Shown piece after piece: positions 49,301 to 57,566 of a stretch of 64,000 nucleotides of DNA. The notes beneath the pieces were generated by a model that saw only the letters and a program-made list of their open reading frames with translations, was not told the DNA's origin and did not search any database. Origin of the DNA: Taibaiella sp. KBW10 (GTDB taxonomy: Bacteria > Bacteroidota > Bacteroidia > Chitinophagales > Chitinophagaceae); contig NZ_QAJI01000003.1 in the NCBI RefSeq assembly GCF_003852495.1, positions 385,671 through 449,670 on the forward strand, read 5' to 3'. How positions within the stretch are numbered: position 1 is the first letter of the stretch; every line of letters begins with the position of its first letter. The position numbers and the translations under genes were made by a program.

Positions 49301-51872
49301 ATTGTTTACCATTGCCTTGTTTGTATGGTTAACCGCAACCAACAGATTTGTGTTTTTCGGACAGGATTTTCCATTCCTGAGCCTGACCAGCAGGGTTTCG
49401 GTAATCCTTCCCCTGCTCTTACTGGGGCTTACCTTGGTGCAAACCCCAACCTTGCAGCATTCGTTTAATATTAAGTTGCAAAACAATGCAATCAAGTATT
49501 TATTCTTTGTGGGCTTAATTGCGGCTTTTGCGCTGACTACGGTAAAGAAAAATGAGTTGAACAATAAAAACTTCTCGATTACGCTGGACAAAACGCAAAA
49601 GCATATTGATGTAGACCTGAATGGATTATTGTCTACGATACAAGATAGCCTGGACAATAAACGCATTAAAACAAATTATGCACAACTGATCAGCATACTG
49701 GGTAAAGATGAGCGGTTTACCCATCTGAAAAATGATGTGGTTACTGATCCTTACACCAGGAGTATCCTGAACAACCTGATTGACAAACCCTCTACTGCAT
49801 TTGAACTCAATAACCCGCTATTTATCATTTTTGATAATGAACGGTATAATGCAGTGTACAATAAAAACATGTACCTAGAATTGCCTCCGATAGAAAGCAG
49901 GAAAATATGGAACGGAAATGTAAGTGAATCCCTATTCTTCAACGATGTATCTACTGCTTTGGTGACGTATAACAATCAGGCTAAAAATGTAAACCTGCCT
50001 TATTTCATAAATGACCCCAGCAGCAGTATACAGTTTGCACTGATGCCGGGCAATTGGTTTGCACATACCAATCAGGAAAATGTGGGGATTATCAATGTGA
50101 ATAACAGCAGCAAAGGGCAGTCGCATATTTTTGTTTATAAAAACGTAGAAAAAAACATTGAACAAAATGCTACTTCATTTGTGAGCACCCTGAACAATGA
50201 AGACCTGGCTACTGTTTTTAATAAAGACCAGTCCTTTACCTTAGGCTTCCGGAATGCCGGCAACCGTTATGCACTGAATAAATGGATCAACGGAGAATAC
50301 AAAATCGTATATCCGCTTAAAGAAAATAATTTCTGGATTTATAACTTTGCCAACGCCCTGAAAACAGCCTACAGCAACGAATTAGAGCTAAATAAAGATG
50401 TACGCATTACGATGGATTATGAGTTGTCCAAAAATGTACAGCAAACCATCAACAGTGCCGGCAAAGGCATCGCCGATAAAAACAAGAAATATAACTTTAG
50501 TGTTATTGCGGCAGACGGCGACGGTAATGTACGCCTGATGGCAGACTATGTAACCAACCGTAAGGTACTGGATCCGAATAATGATGCGGCTATATATGCC
50601 TTACAACGCCAGCAGTTCTTTTACAGCAATGCAAAGAACGAAAGAGACCAATGGGGTAACCGCAACCTGTTGAACCTGTTCCTCGGGCCTGGCTCTTCGA
50701 TAAAACCTTTAACCACCAGCCTGATTGCCTCGCAGGTGAATGCCGGATGGGAACGCCTGATCATGCATCCTGCAGGGGTACCGGAACTGGACAACTATGC
50801 CGGGCTAAAACTGGTAAAACCCTGGAAAAACGATGATCACTATTACGGAGATGTGGGCTTAGCCAAATTCCTGGAATTTTCCAGTAACTATTACCAATCC
50901 GTGATGATGTTCCTCGGCTCATATAGCAGAGACTATTACCTTAAAGAAGGCAAGTATAGCCTCGCCAACGTGTTAAGCACCAATGCCGGTGCTAATAACA
51001 GTTTTCCGAAATTATCTTTTAACGGCGTGAATTATAACCTGCCCAATTTCAATGCCCGCAAAGGCAACTGGCCGGCAACAGATAAAGGTAAGACCAATAA
51101 AACCTATTTCGGAAATGAAAACTCCCTGATTGCGATCGGTATGGAACAAAATGCCAATTTGAGAACCAAGGATAAAGAGAAAAACGACCAGCAGCTCACC
51201 AGTATAGACCGGGTCAATTATGTAGATTCGGGCTTATATAATGTATTGGATAAAAACCGCAGCGGAGGTTATTTATGGAGCTTCCCCGAACAGTCTTATT
51301 ATTTGCAGTCGGAGCGTGCTTTTGAAGAGATCCAGCAGAACTTTAATCTAGGTTTAAAAACAGCAACGCTGGGTGGCTATCCTTATCGCTTAACACCGTT
51401 CATGATGTTACAGATGTACTTGTCGATGTTTTCACAGAATCGGAATTTCCATCTGGGCATTACCAAACAGCAATTACCCAAATGGGACTGGCAGGTCGAT
51501 TCTACCTGGAAAGGCGATGGCAATTTCAGGACCTTTATGGCTTATAATATCTTCCAGGGCATGAGCGATGTGATCGGCGGTGCTAATGGTACCGGTAAAA
51601 GGCTTGCAGCTATAAAAGCACAATACAGCAATTATCATTTCTATGCCAAAACGGGTACCATCAATGAGCAGACCTCCAAGGGGAAGAGTTCCAGAAGATT
51701 GGTCGTAGTCGTTTCAGACAAAGACATTACCGCTGCAGCCAATATCGGAAACGCAAAACTGTATGCCTGGTATTTTGCCGTGGACAATACCGGTGACTTT
51801 GACTGGAATGTCGTAAACGGCATCATCACGCAATGTATGGAATCCCAATCATTCAAATATTATTTCAAATAG
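46395..51872 (+). CDS. Giant polytopic protein: divergent SEDS (FtsW/RodA-like) region fused to a penicillin-binding transpeptidase (novel operon gene 3)
   Basis: 1825 residues. Two or three TM helices (to about 95), an extracytoplasmic insert (about 96-490), about ten or more TM helices (about 493-1045), then a C-terminal periplasmic half. The late TM region resembles SEDS glycosyltransferases: RDVVIARYVISELG (Asp909; compare TDFIFAxxxEELG) and GQDFPFLS (989-996; compare GLPLPFxS). The periplasmic half has all three transpeptidase motifs: SxxK Ser1434-Lys1437 in GPGSSIKPLTT, SxN Ser1496-Asn1498 in FSSNYYQS, and KTG 1752-1754 in YAKTGTI. This would make a septation- or elongation-type peptidoglycan polymerase and cross-linker in one chain. 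The PBP part is well supported; the SEDS part is remote. The stop precedes gene 4 by 6 nt. Confidence 0.65.
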   Translation: MKKILFFGIPAATIIGLNIAYGSVLSWFLSITIIACLLFYVTKLGLENIINTKLQQYQQGDPRIGKMVSFNNKWKSILNFGLLTVVFLSGVFAVYFTMNPQSDRAWFSNNEYHGLSNTGIAFNKSLNVYPILQDSASQNAKITFAASGNNQANITFSQFYQPVIQVNEEGEGRLLNNIFAQNITDHFTIKNAQNSIQVQVKETQYNFFQKLFGAPDGETEYIITLQSNDRELLDQYNLVAPYTDKITIKDNPLQKGMALFDLFLDAKNIQSGKAESYQVLESILLELGNTYLLADYDNKQKALKIFPDNSFFDNGYQLWVNGQAVVAKTTNTTSIPLNEQFYIGFNNSKKRLHIGSINNTDYAIDAQHNMALLFDYPNTYMLKSPGVQSRGDKNIRFITNDFDRIIADNLKEGFYFTTYNLKVTQSIDGNVDYITGGANTPLAIAVTDNNNKGKHHKIENQKFSLRSEDNSVQYLFDLRDFSKNGFSPDNTVLYLGIIYIAFVVLSVFFSGKKIDRLEPIILSVIFVLTALRFILYWRVATFPPLDNITKYELENTLINFDFNMGTMLPVPLTLVWVLLFVLVIIIYRSILNKKGDFSIAQYLKLNTGNVAKINKSYILFIAACLVLFYINKKIIHIEIFTRIISILVPLLGYWYFSKISNQYFEYKPLDIQGEKSKLKIQFKAYFYYLFNNPTFLITASTILFFAICDRGFAILFTLFILLKNIFVNFLKKPLDRSNNSVKRMLYKPNNYWIYGFTALVVYLTTLSFKSLFYYLLTYKLLVILVVLILAVLIVYVLYPRNSKLLKISTGVLALWAILIAIPFTRTRVDHQLNDVVKHVQYRASIIHQPISELLQENEYTSFKTRKIIETAENQWFINSYISKPYDKSHTINLRPHSRVGVDYPTQTRDVVIARYVISELGDFMMYLILILILLPMILYLISYKVHMVPTSQSTQKDLASYAGLIPLILLFTIALFVWLTATNRFVFFGQDFPFLSLTSRVSVILPLLLLGLTLVQTPTLQHSFNIKLQNNAIKYLFFVGLIAAFALTTVKKNELNNKNFSITLDKTQKHIDVDLNGLLSTIQDSLDNKRIKTNYAQLISILGKDERFTHLKNDVVTDPYTRSILNNLIDKPSTAFELNNPLFIIFDNERYNAVYNKNMYLELPPIESRKIWNGNVSESLFFNDVSTALVTYNNQAKNVNLPYFINDPSSSIQFALMPGNWFAHTNQENVGIINVNNSSKGQSHIFVYKNVEKNIEQNATSFVSTLNNEDLATVFNKDQSFTLGFRNAGNRYALNKWINGEYKIVYPLKENNFWIYNFANALKTAYSNELELNKDVRITMDYELSKNVQQTINSAGKGIADKNKKYNFSVIAADGDGNVRLMADYVTNRKVLDPNNDAAIYALQRQQFFYSNAKNERDQWGNRNLLNLFLGPGSSIKPLTTSLIASQVNAGWERLIMHPAGVPELDNYAGLKLVKPWKNDDHYYGDVGLAKFLEFSSNYYQSVMMFLGSYSRDYYLKEGKYSLANVLSTNAGANNSFPKLSFNGVNYNLPNFNARKGNWPATDKGKTNKTYFGNENSLIAIGMEQNANLRTKDKEKNDQQLTSIDRVNYVDSGLYNVLDKNRSGGYLWSFPEQSYYLQSERAFEEIQQNFNLGLKTATLGGYPYRLTPFMMLQMYLSMFSQNRNFHLGITKQQLPKWDWQVDSTWKGDGNFRTFMAYNIFQGMSDVIGGANGTGKRLAAIKAQYSNYHFYAKTGTINEQTSKGKSSRRLVVVVSDKDITAAANIGNAKLYAWYFAVDNTGDFDWNVVNGIITQCMESQSFKYYFK

Positions 51873-51878
51873 AGCATC

Positions 51879-52328
51879 ATGAAAGCAATGCCCATCAAAA
51901 TAGTTTTAGTAGCCCTGGCAGCGGCACTTACCATAGGCCTGGTGTCCTGGCTTAAGGTGAGTAAACGCAATGCCGTTGCGGATACCGAAAAAATCACGGT
52001 TAAGGAAGCCGCTTTCAGCAAAGAGCACCTCAACTGGGTAAAGACGGATACATTTATACGACTACTCAATTCAGCCTATCATCCCAATGTCAAAACAGCC
52101 ATTGCGGACTCCCAATTGGTTGTGAGTATAGAGGGTGCCAATGAGATTACCAAAGACTTTTATAATGGCAACGAAGCCTTATTAAAATATGAGCTTAACC
52201 AGTTTGGGTTCAAGATATCTTACGACAAGAATAACAATAGTGTGTATGCAAAATTTAAGATTCAGAATAATGCCGTACCGGTACCCAATGACATCTTAAT
52301 TAAGATTGCAGACAAAACAACCAACTAA
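51879..52328 (+). CDS. Small membrane-anchored periplasmic protein (novel operon gene 4)
   Basis: 149 residues. One N-terminal TM helix (about 6-25, IKIVLVALAAALTIGLVSWL) works as an uncleaved anchor. The rest is a soluble, probably periplasmic domain rich in Asn, Lys and Asp. No family is recognised. By position it may be an accessory subunit of the SEDS-PBP-like protein, as MreD/FtsB-type partners are in other systems (inference). Confidence 0.6.
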   Translation: MKAMPIKIVLVALAAALTIGLVSWLKVSKRNAVADTEKITVKEAAFSKEHLNWVKTDTFIRLLNSAYHPNVKTAIADSQLVVSIEGANEITKDFYNGNEALLKYELNQFGFKISYDKNNNSVYAKFKIQNNAVPVPNDILIKIADKTTN

Positions 52329-52338
52329 AATACAAAGC

Positions 52339-53481
52339 ATGGACATCAACAGTAGCAATATTATCGACTTCATCAAATATCTGTATCAGAAAAGACTATC
52401 ACAAGAAGCCTCAGAAGACGTGCTTAGCAGCTGGTCGGGGCTTAACGATGTGGAAGTACAGCAATACCTGGACGAACTCTTTAAGACCTGGAATTATACG
52501 GAGGCTGATGCCCAACAGGAAATAAAACAATATTTTGAAAGCAAGGCCGGGAGTATACCGGTTGCGGTACCCAGTCCGCCTACAACGACACCGAATCCGG
52601 CTCCGGCCGGGAATACAAACAGGGCCTATGTGCCGACAAATGCTCCGGCAAAAAAAAGCAGCAAAACATGGTTGCTGTTGCTTTTTATCCCGGTACTTGC
52701 CATAGGCGCCTACCTTTTGTACCAATACAAGCAATTTAAAGGATTGGGCTATTTGTATGTCACGACCGACAATGTAACAATCAGGGATATAGAAGGTAAT
52801 GCGCTGGGCCGGATGGACATCTACCCCACTGCCAATTCAGTATCTTATTTACGCACAACCGATAAGCAGTCTTACAACATCAAGGTAAACGACAAAATGT
52901 ATGCCTGTCGTAAGGTCGTTTTCGACAGTACTCGTTTTAATGATTACCTGTTCAACAATCCCAAAGCTTTTGGCTATGTGAATGAAAATTATGTGATCGA
53001 CGACAAAGATAATTTCCTGGTATACCGCAATGTGTTTCGGGAGATCAACAATGCCAAAAATGAAAGTGCAGGGCTGACGTCTCCGTTCCGAAAAGTAGTG
53101 GTAGGAAGCATCAAGCAAGCACCTGCATTACAGAAGTTGTACATTGTCAATACCTGTAGCAATAGCAACAAAACCTATTCGGCGCTGATCAAACAAACCC
53201 TTAAAGATAATGTTTATGGTATTGTGGCACAATTGTCCGACGGGGGCTATTATATGTTTTACGGCAACCCGGAAACAAATACATACGAAGCACCTCGTCC
53301 TCTAAGGTATAAAACTGCTTATACTGATGCCTACACAGACCTTAAAAATGACAATACCCTGTTTAAATTTGCCAACGACACCTATTTTCTTTTTAATTGT
53401 GACGGTTCTGCAAAAGAATATTATACTAAATTTGACAACTCAGGGAAGATCGAATACGTCAAATATGCCCTGGAACCATAA
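52339..53481 (+). CDS. Bitopic protein: shared cytoplasmic head, TM helix, SH3-like periplasmic domain (novel operon gene 5)
   Basis: 380 residues from the ATG at 52339, 10 nt after the gene 4 stop. The N-terminal helical head (about 1-65; IIDFIKYLYQKRLSQEA, LNDVEVQQYLDELFKTWN) is paralogous to that of gene 6. A Pro/Ala/Thr-rich linker, one TM helix (about 112-132, TWLLLLFIPVLAIGAYLLY) and a periplasmic part follow, which begins with an SH3b-like stretch (LYVTTDNVTIRDIEGNALGRMD). Bacterial SH3 domains often bind peptidoglycan; the match here is by eye only. The head-linker-TM plan resembles RodZ without sequence similarity. Confidence 0.6.
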   Translation: MDINSSNIIDFIKYLYQKRLSQEASEDVLSSWSGLNDVEVQQYLDELFKTWNYTEADAQQEIKQYFESKAGSIPVAVPSPPTTTPNPAPAGNTNRAYVPTNAPAKKSSKTWLLLLFIPVLAIGAYLLYQYKQFKGLGYLYVTTDNVTIRDIEGNALGRMDIYPTANSVSYLRTTDKQSYNIKVNDKMYACRKVVFDSTRFNDYLFNNPKAFGYVNENYVIDDKDNFLVYRNVFREINNAKNESAGLTSPFRKVVVGSIKQAPALQKLYIVNTCSNSNKTYSALIKQTLKDNVYGIVAQLSDGGYYMFYGNPETNTYEAPRPLRYKTAYTDAYTDLKNDNTLFKFANDTYFLFNCDGSAKEYYTKFDNSGKIEYVKYALEP

Positions 53482-53496
53482 AACTGTATACGAAAC

Positions 53497-54378
53497 ATGA
53501 TCAATAAAAATAATATCGTCGCTTATATTAATTTCCTGTATAAAAGGAAATTCGGACAAGAAGCCCCCCAAGAATTATTAGAGTCCTGGAAGGACCTTAA
53601 TGATAGTGAAGTCACCATTCACATGAACGGTCTGTACCGGCACTGGAACCTCGATGCGATTAGTTCTAAGAATTACGAACAGGAATTTATAAGCCAGTCC
53701 CGCACCGGTCACGCTCCTATTATCCCGAATCCACCACCAGTCAGTAAAATTGAATACCCGACCCATAGCTCGCCACAGGCCGAGCAGAATTACAGCAATG
53801 TACCTCCTGCCCCTTTCAATGCCGCGACCAAAACGAAAAGCAGCGGTGGTGCCTGGATATTTGCTATTGTGGGCTTATTGCTTATCGGTGCCCTGGCCTA
53901 CTATTTTGTGGTCATAGACAAACAAAATACAGATGTATCGAAAGATGTAAAAACAACTGATACCGCAAACGCGACAAAGACTCCGGAGAAAGCGCCAGAG
54001 CCCATACAGGCAGCAGCGCCCGCACAAACAGAAGATGACCGCGTAAATGCCCGGGAAATCCAGGATCTGTTGACCGCAGAGCAAGCCCGGAATTTCGAAA
54101 GCATTTATCAGCATTTTTCCCCAAATATGGAGCGCTACTGGGATATCAATTATCCTACCTATGACGAATTAAGTGCCCGCTATCAACGTACCTGGGACAT
54201 TACTCAGAATAATGAGCACTCCAATATTAAAGTAGATAAGATAAGCGACAACACCTATGATGTGTCTACGACCTATTCTTACTACTCCATAAAAGACCAA
54301 AAGCAAAAACGCGTTGCCTCCAAAGTGCGCTTCGTTTTTGATGGCGATCATAAAATTATAAAGACCTATGGCTTGTAA
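53497..54378 (+). CDS. Bitopic protein sharing the cytoplasmic head of gene 5 (novel operon gene 6)
   Basis: 293 residues. N-terminal head (IVAYINFLYKRKFGQEAPQE, LNDSEVTIHMNGLYRHWN) paralogous to gene 5, a Pro/Ser-rich linker, a TM helix (about 124-145, WIFAIVGLLLIGALAYYFVV), a second Thr/Ala/Pro linker, and a C-terminal 110-residue domain that looks like an NTF2-like or DUF4440-type alpha+beta fold (NFESIYQHFSPNMERYW; inference). It is the last gene of the operon, followed by a terminator. Genes 5 and 6 probably arose by duplication of the head and TM part. Confidence 0.6.
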   Translation: MINKNNIVAYINFLYKRKFGQEAPQELLESWKDLNDSEVTIHMNGLYRHWNLDAISSKNYEQEFISQSRTGHAPIIPNPPPVSKIEYPTHSSPQAEQNYSNVPPAPFNAATKTKSSGGAWIFAIVGLLLIGALAYYFVVIDKQNTDVSKDVKTTDTANATKTPEKAPEPIQAAAPAQTEDDRVNAREIQDLLTAEQARNFESIYQHFSPNMERYWDINYPTYDELSARYQRTWDITQNNEHSNIKVDKISDNTYDVSTTYSYYSIKDQKQKRVASKVRFVFDGDHKIIKTYGL

Positions 54379-54419
54379 TGCTTTAGTAATATTTATATTT
54401 TTAGCTAAATAAATTTTAT

Positions 54420-54453
54420 AAACGGCCTCAAATCATTAAATTTGAGGCTGTTT
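54420..54453. terminator. Terminator of the actin-like/SEDS-PBP operon
   Basis: GCCTCAAAT (54425-54433) pairs with ATTTGAGGC (54440-54448), extended by A/T pairs, loop of 6 nt, then a T4 run. The right side also contains TAAATTTG (54437-54444), a possible -7 box for the malic enzyme gene. Confidence 0.85.
54437..54444 (+). promoter_or_regulatory. Candidate -7 box of the malic enzyme gene inside the upstream terminator
   Basis: TAAATTTG fits TAnnTTTG and lies 39 nt before the ATG at 54483. A TTTT stretch stands at the -33 distance (N19) where TTTG would be expected. Confidence 0.35.
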
Positions 54454-54482
54454 TAATATACAGCATTTCCAAAACGAGCAGA

Positions 54483-56762
54483 ATGAGCACACATAGAAAC
54501 ATCAAGCAAGAAGCACTAGATTATCATTCCAACGGAAGGCCGGGTAAAATAAAAGTAGTTCCTACAAAAAATACGAAAACGCAAAGAGACCTTTCTCTTG
54601 CTTATTCCCCGGGCGTAGCAGAGCCTTGTTTGAAGATCAAAGAAAATCCTGAAGATATATATAAATATACCGCCAAAGGCAATCTGGTAGCGGTGATCAG
54701 TAACGGTACTGCGGTTTTGGGACTGGGCGATATTGGCCCGGGTGCCAGCAAACCGGTCATGGAAGGAAAAGGCGTACTCTTCAAAATATTTGCAGATATT
54801 GATGTATTCGATTTAGAAGTAGATACCAAAAATATTGATGAATTTGTAACCGTAGTTAAAGCATTAGAACCGACTTTTGGCGGCATTAACCTGGAAGATA
54901 TTAAGGCGCCGGAGTGTTTCGAGATCGAAAGACGCTTAAAAGAAGCCATGAATATCCCGGTCATGCACGACGACCAGCATGGTACAGCCATGATATCGGG
55001 TGCTGCCCTCTTAAATGCGCTGGAGATTGTAGATAAAGAGCCTGGAAAAATTAAAATGGTCGTGAGCGGCGCCGGTGCAGCTGCTGTCGCTTGTGTGAAA
55101 ATGTACCTGAACCTGGGCGTTAAAAAAGAAAATATCCTGATGTTCGACATCGACGGGATCATCAACATCCATCGTACAAACCTGGATGAAAGCCGGATGG
55201 TCTTTGCACGCGACACACCCATCAGCACCCTTGCCGAAGCCTTAAGCGGAGCAGATGTGTTTATTGGTTTGAGTGCCGGGAATATATTGAGCCAGGATAT
55301 GATCCGTGCGATGGCGCCAAATCCAATCGTATTTGCGATGGCCAATCCGAATCCGGAAATCACCTATGATGATGCCGTGGCAGCACGCCCCGATATCATT
55401 ATGGCCACTGGGAGAAGTGATTATCCTAACCAGGTGAATAATGTATTAGGTTTCCCTTTTATTTTCAGAGGAGCTTTGGATGTAAGGGCTACAGCCATTA
55501 ACGAAGAAATGAAAATTGCTGCGGTGTATGCTTTGGCCTCACTGACCAAACAACCCGTACCTGAAATTGTGAATATTGCCTACGGAGAGAAAAACATCAC
55601 CTTTGGCCCGCAATATATTATCCCGAAACCCTTAGATCCACGCTTGCTGGCCACCGTTGCCCCGGCTGTAGCACAGGCCGCAATGAACAGCGGTGTGGCG
55701 CGCAAACCCATTATGGATATGGAAGCCTACAAACAGGAGCTAAACGACCGTTTGGGGATCAACAATTCCATAGTCAGGGTAATTAATGAGAAAGCAAGAA
55801 AAAATCCGCAACGCATCGTATTTGCAGAAGCCGACAATATCAAAGTTTTAAAAGCAGCTCAGATTGTAGAGGAAGAAGGCTTTGCCTTCCCGATCTTACT
55901 GGGTAATGAGAAGAAAATAAAACAACTGATAGCGGAGAATAAAATAGAAATAAAAAATCCGGTGATCATCGATCCGCGTAGTGAAGAAGCCTTACAGAAA
56001 AGGGTGGAATACGGGGAAATGTTCTTTGAAAAACGCAAGAGAAGAGGGCTGAACTTATACGAAGCCAAGAAGATCATGCGGGAACGGAACTACTTCGGTT
56101 GTATGATGGTAGCCAATGGAGAAGCAGACGGATTAATCAGTGGTTTAACCCGGAATTACCCGGATACCATTCGCCCGGCATTACAAACCATCGGAGTAGA
56201 ACAAGGTGTAAAGAAGGTTGCGGGTATGTACATCATCCTGACACCAAAAGGCCCCCTATTCCTGGCCGATACTACGGTAAACCTGAATCCGAATGCCGAA
56301 GAACTGGCCGATATCGCTTTGCTTACTGCTAAAGAGGTAGAACGCTTTAATATTACGCCTCGTGTGGCCATGCTTTCTTATTCCAACTTTGGGAGTAGCG
56401 ATACCCCCGAGGCAAGAATGATGGGCGAAGCTGCACGCATCGCAAAAGCCAAGCAACCGGATCTGATCATTGATGGGGAAATCCAGGCGGCACTCGCTTT
56501 TGATACTGAAGTGCTGAAAGAAAACTATCCCTTTTCCGACCTGGTTTCGGGCGGGGTGAATACCCTGATCTTCCCGAACCTGTCTTCCGGAAATATTGCT
56601 TATAATTTATTAAAAGAAGTGGCTGAATTTGAACTGATAGGGCCTGTATTGCTTGGTCTGGAAAAACCGGTGCATATCCTGCAATTGGGCAGTTCGGTAC
56701 AGCAGATTGTGAATATGGTTGTGATGACGGCATTTGATGCCCAAAAAGCAAAAGGACAATAA
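54483..56762 (+). CDS. maeB: NADP-dependent malic enzyme fused to a phosphotransacetylase-like domain
   Basis: 759 residues, typical of MaeB. The malic domain (about 1-420) has LAYSPGVAEPC, MHDDQHGTAMISGAALLNAL and the NAD(P)-binding GAGAAAVACVKMYLNLG. The C-terminal 330 residues are phosphate acetyltransferase-like (RIVFAEADNIKVLKAAQI and LLGLEKPVHILQLGSSV) and in this family are generally regulatory rather than catalytic. It decarboxylates malate to pyruvate with NADP reduction. It heads a short run with the RDD and AcpH-like genes. Confidence 0.94.
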   Translation: MSTHRNIKQEALDYHSNGRPGKIKVVPTKNTKTQRDLSLAYSPGVAEPCLKIKENPEDIYKYTAKGNLVAVISNGTAVLGLGDIGPGASKPVMEGKGVLFKIFADIDVFDLEVDTKNIDEFVTVVKALEPTFGGINLEDIKAPECFEIERRLKEAMNIPVMHDDQHGTAMISGAALLNALEIVDKEPGKIKMVVSGAGAAAVACVKMYLNLGVKKENILMFDIDGIINIHRTNLDESRMVFARDTPISTLAEALSGADVFIGLSAGNILSQDMIRAMAPNPIVFAMANPNPEITYDDAVAARPDIIMATGRSDYPNQVNNVLGFPFIFRGALDVRATAINEEMKIAAVYALASLTKQPVPEIVNIAYGEKNITFGPQYIIPKPLDPRLLATVAPAVAQAAMNSGVARKPIMDMEAYKQELNDRLGINNSIVRVINEKARKNPQRIVFAEADNIKVLKAAQIVEEEGFAFPILLGNEKKIKQLIAENKIEIKNPVIIDPRSEEALQKRVEYGEMFFEKRKRRGLNLYEAKKIMRERNYFGCMMVANGEADGLISGLTRNYPDTIRPALQTIGVEQGVKKVAGMYIILTPKGPLFLADTTVNLNPNAEELADIALLTAKEVERFNITPRVAMLSYSNFGSSDTPEARMMGEAARIAKAKQPDLIIDGEIQAALAFDTEVLKENYPFSDLVSGGVNTLIFPNLSSGNIAYNLLKEVAEFELIGPVLLGLEKPVHILQLGSSVQQIVNMVVMTAFDAQKAKGQ

Positions 56763-56768
56763 GGTTTT

Positions 56769-57563
56769 ATGGCTAAACTAACGGTACATACTCCTTTCAA
56801 TATCGATCTTGATTTCGTAGTGGCTCCGCTCTTAAAAAGAGCGGCTGCCTATGGAATCGACATCATTATTACGGCCATATTTGCCTTTATCATGTTCAGT
56901 ACGGTGGTCGATAAAGCGGCCAACTACGAACAGTTTCTGGAATTTACCAATTTGTTTCTGGTAGCCTTACCCATTTATTTTTATCACCTCATTTGTGAGA
57001 TCATGATGAACGGACAAAGTATCGGAAAAAAAATCATGGGCATAAGGGTAGTGAATGAAAATGGTAATGCCGCCAGTACCAGCCAGTATTTGTTACGCTG
57101 GATCTTATCGATACCCAACCTGATCTCCGTAGTCATTGCGTATTACCTGTTCTTTTATCCGGCAATTATTATTTCTGTAATACTGCTGGCAGTACCCGAT
57201 ATTATTTCCATCGCTATTTCTGATACCGGAAAGCGCATCGGAGACCGCGCAGCCAATACCGTCGTGGTCGAGATCAAAAACAAGGTCAACATAGAAAATA
57301 CTATCTTTAAAGAGGTCGATACCCATAAAGAATATATTCCTAAATTTCCGGAGGTTATGCTGCTGACCGATAAGGATATCAACAGTATCCGGAACCTGAT
57401 GACCCAAAAAAGGACGAAGGAACTGGACCTGTATGTAGACCGTGTATCCCGGCGGATTGAAGAAGTGCTGAAAGTACGCAATACGAGCATGGATGCTTAT
57501 TATTTCTTTGAGGAACTCCTGATCGATTATAATTATATTACCCAACAAAAATTAAACCGATAG
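56769..57563 (+). CDS. RDD family membrane protein
   Basis: 264 residues. The RDD signature is in LLKRAAAYGIDIIIT (Arg-Asp) with three to four TM helices (about 28-50, 60-80, 110-145), and the second motif region contains GKRIGDRAANTVVV. The last 95 residues are a charged, cytoplasmic helical tail. The function is not known; some RDD proteins act in cation exchange. It starts 6 nt after maeB. Confidence 0.82.
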   Translation: MAKLTVHTPFNIDLDFVVAPLLKRAAAYGIDIIITAIFAFIMFSTVVDKAANYEQFLEFTNLFLVALPIYFYHLICEIMMNGQSIGKKIMGIRVVNENGNAASTSQYLLRWILSIPNLISVVIAYYLFFYPAIIISVILLAVPDIISIAISDTGKRIGDRAANTVVVEIKNKVNIENTIFKEVDTHKEYIPKFPEVMLLTDKDINSIRNLMTQKRTKELDLYVDRVSRRIEEVLKVRNTSMDAYYFFEELLIDYNYITQQKLNR

Positions 57564-57566
57564 TCT

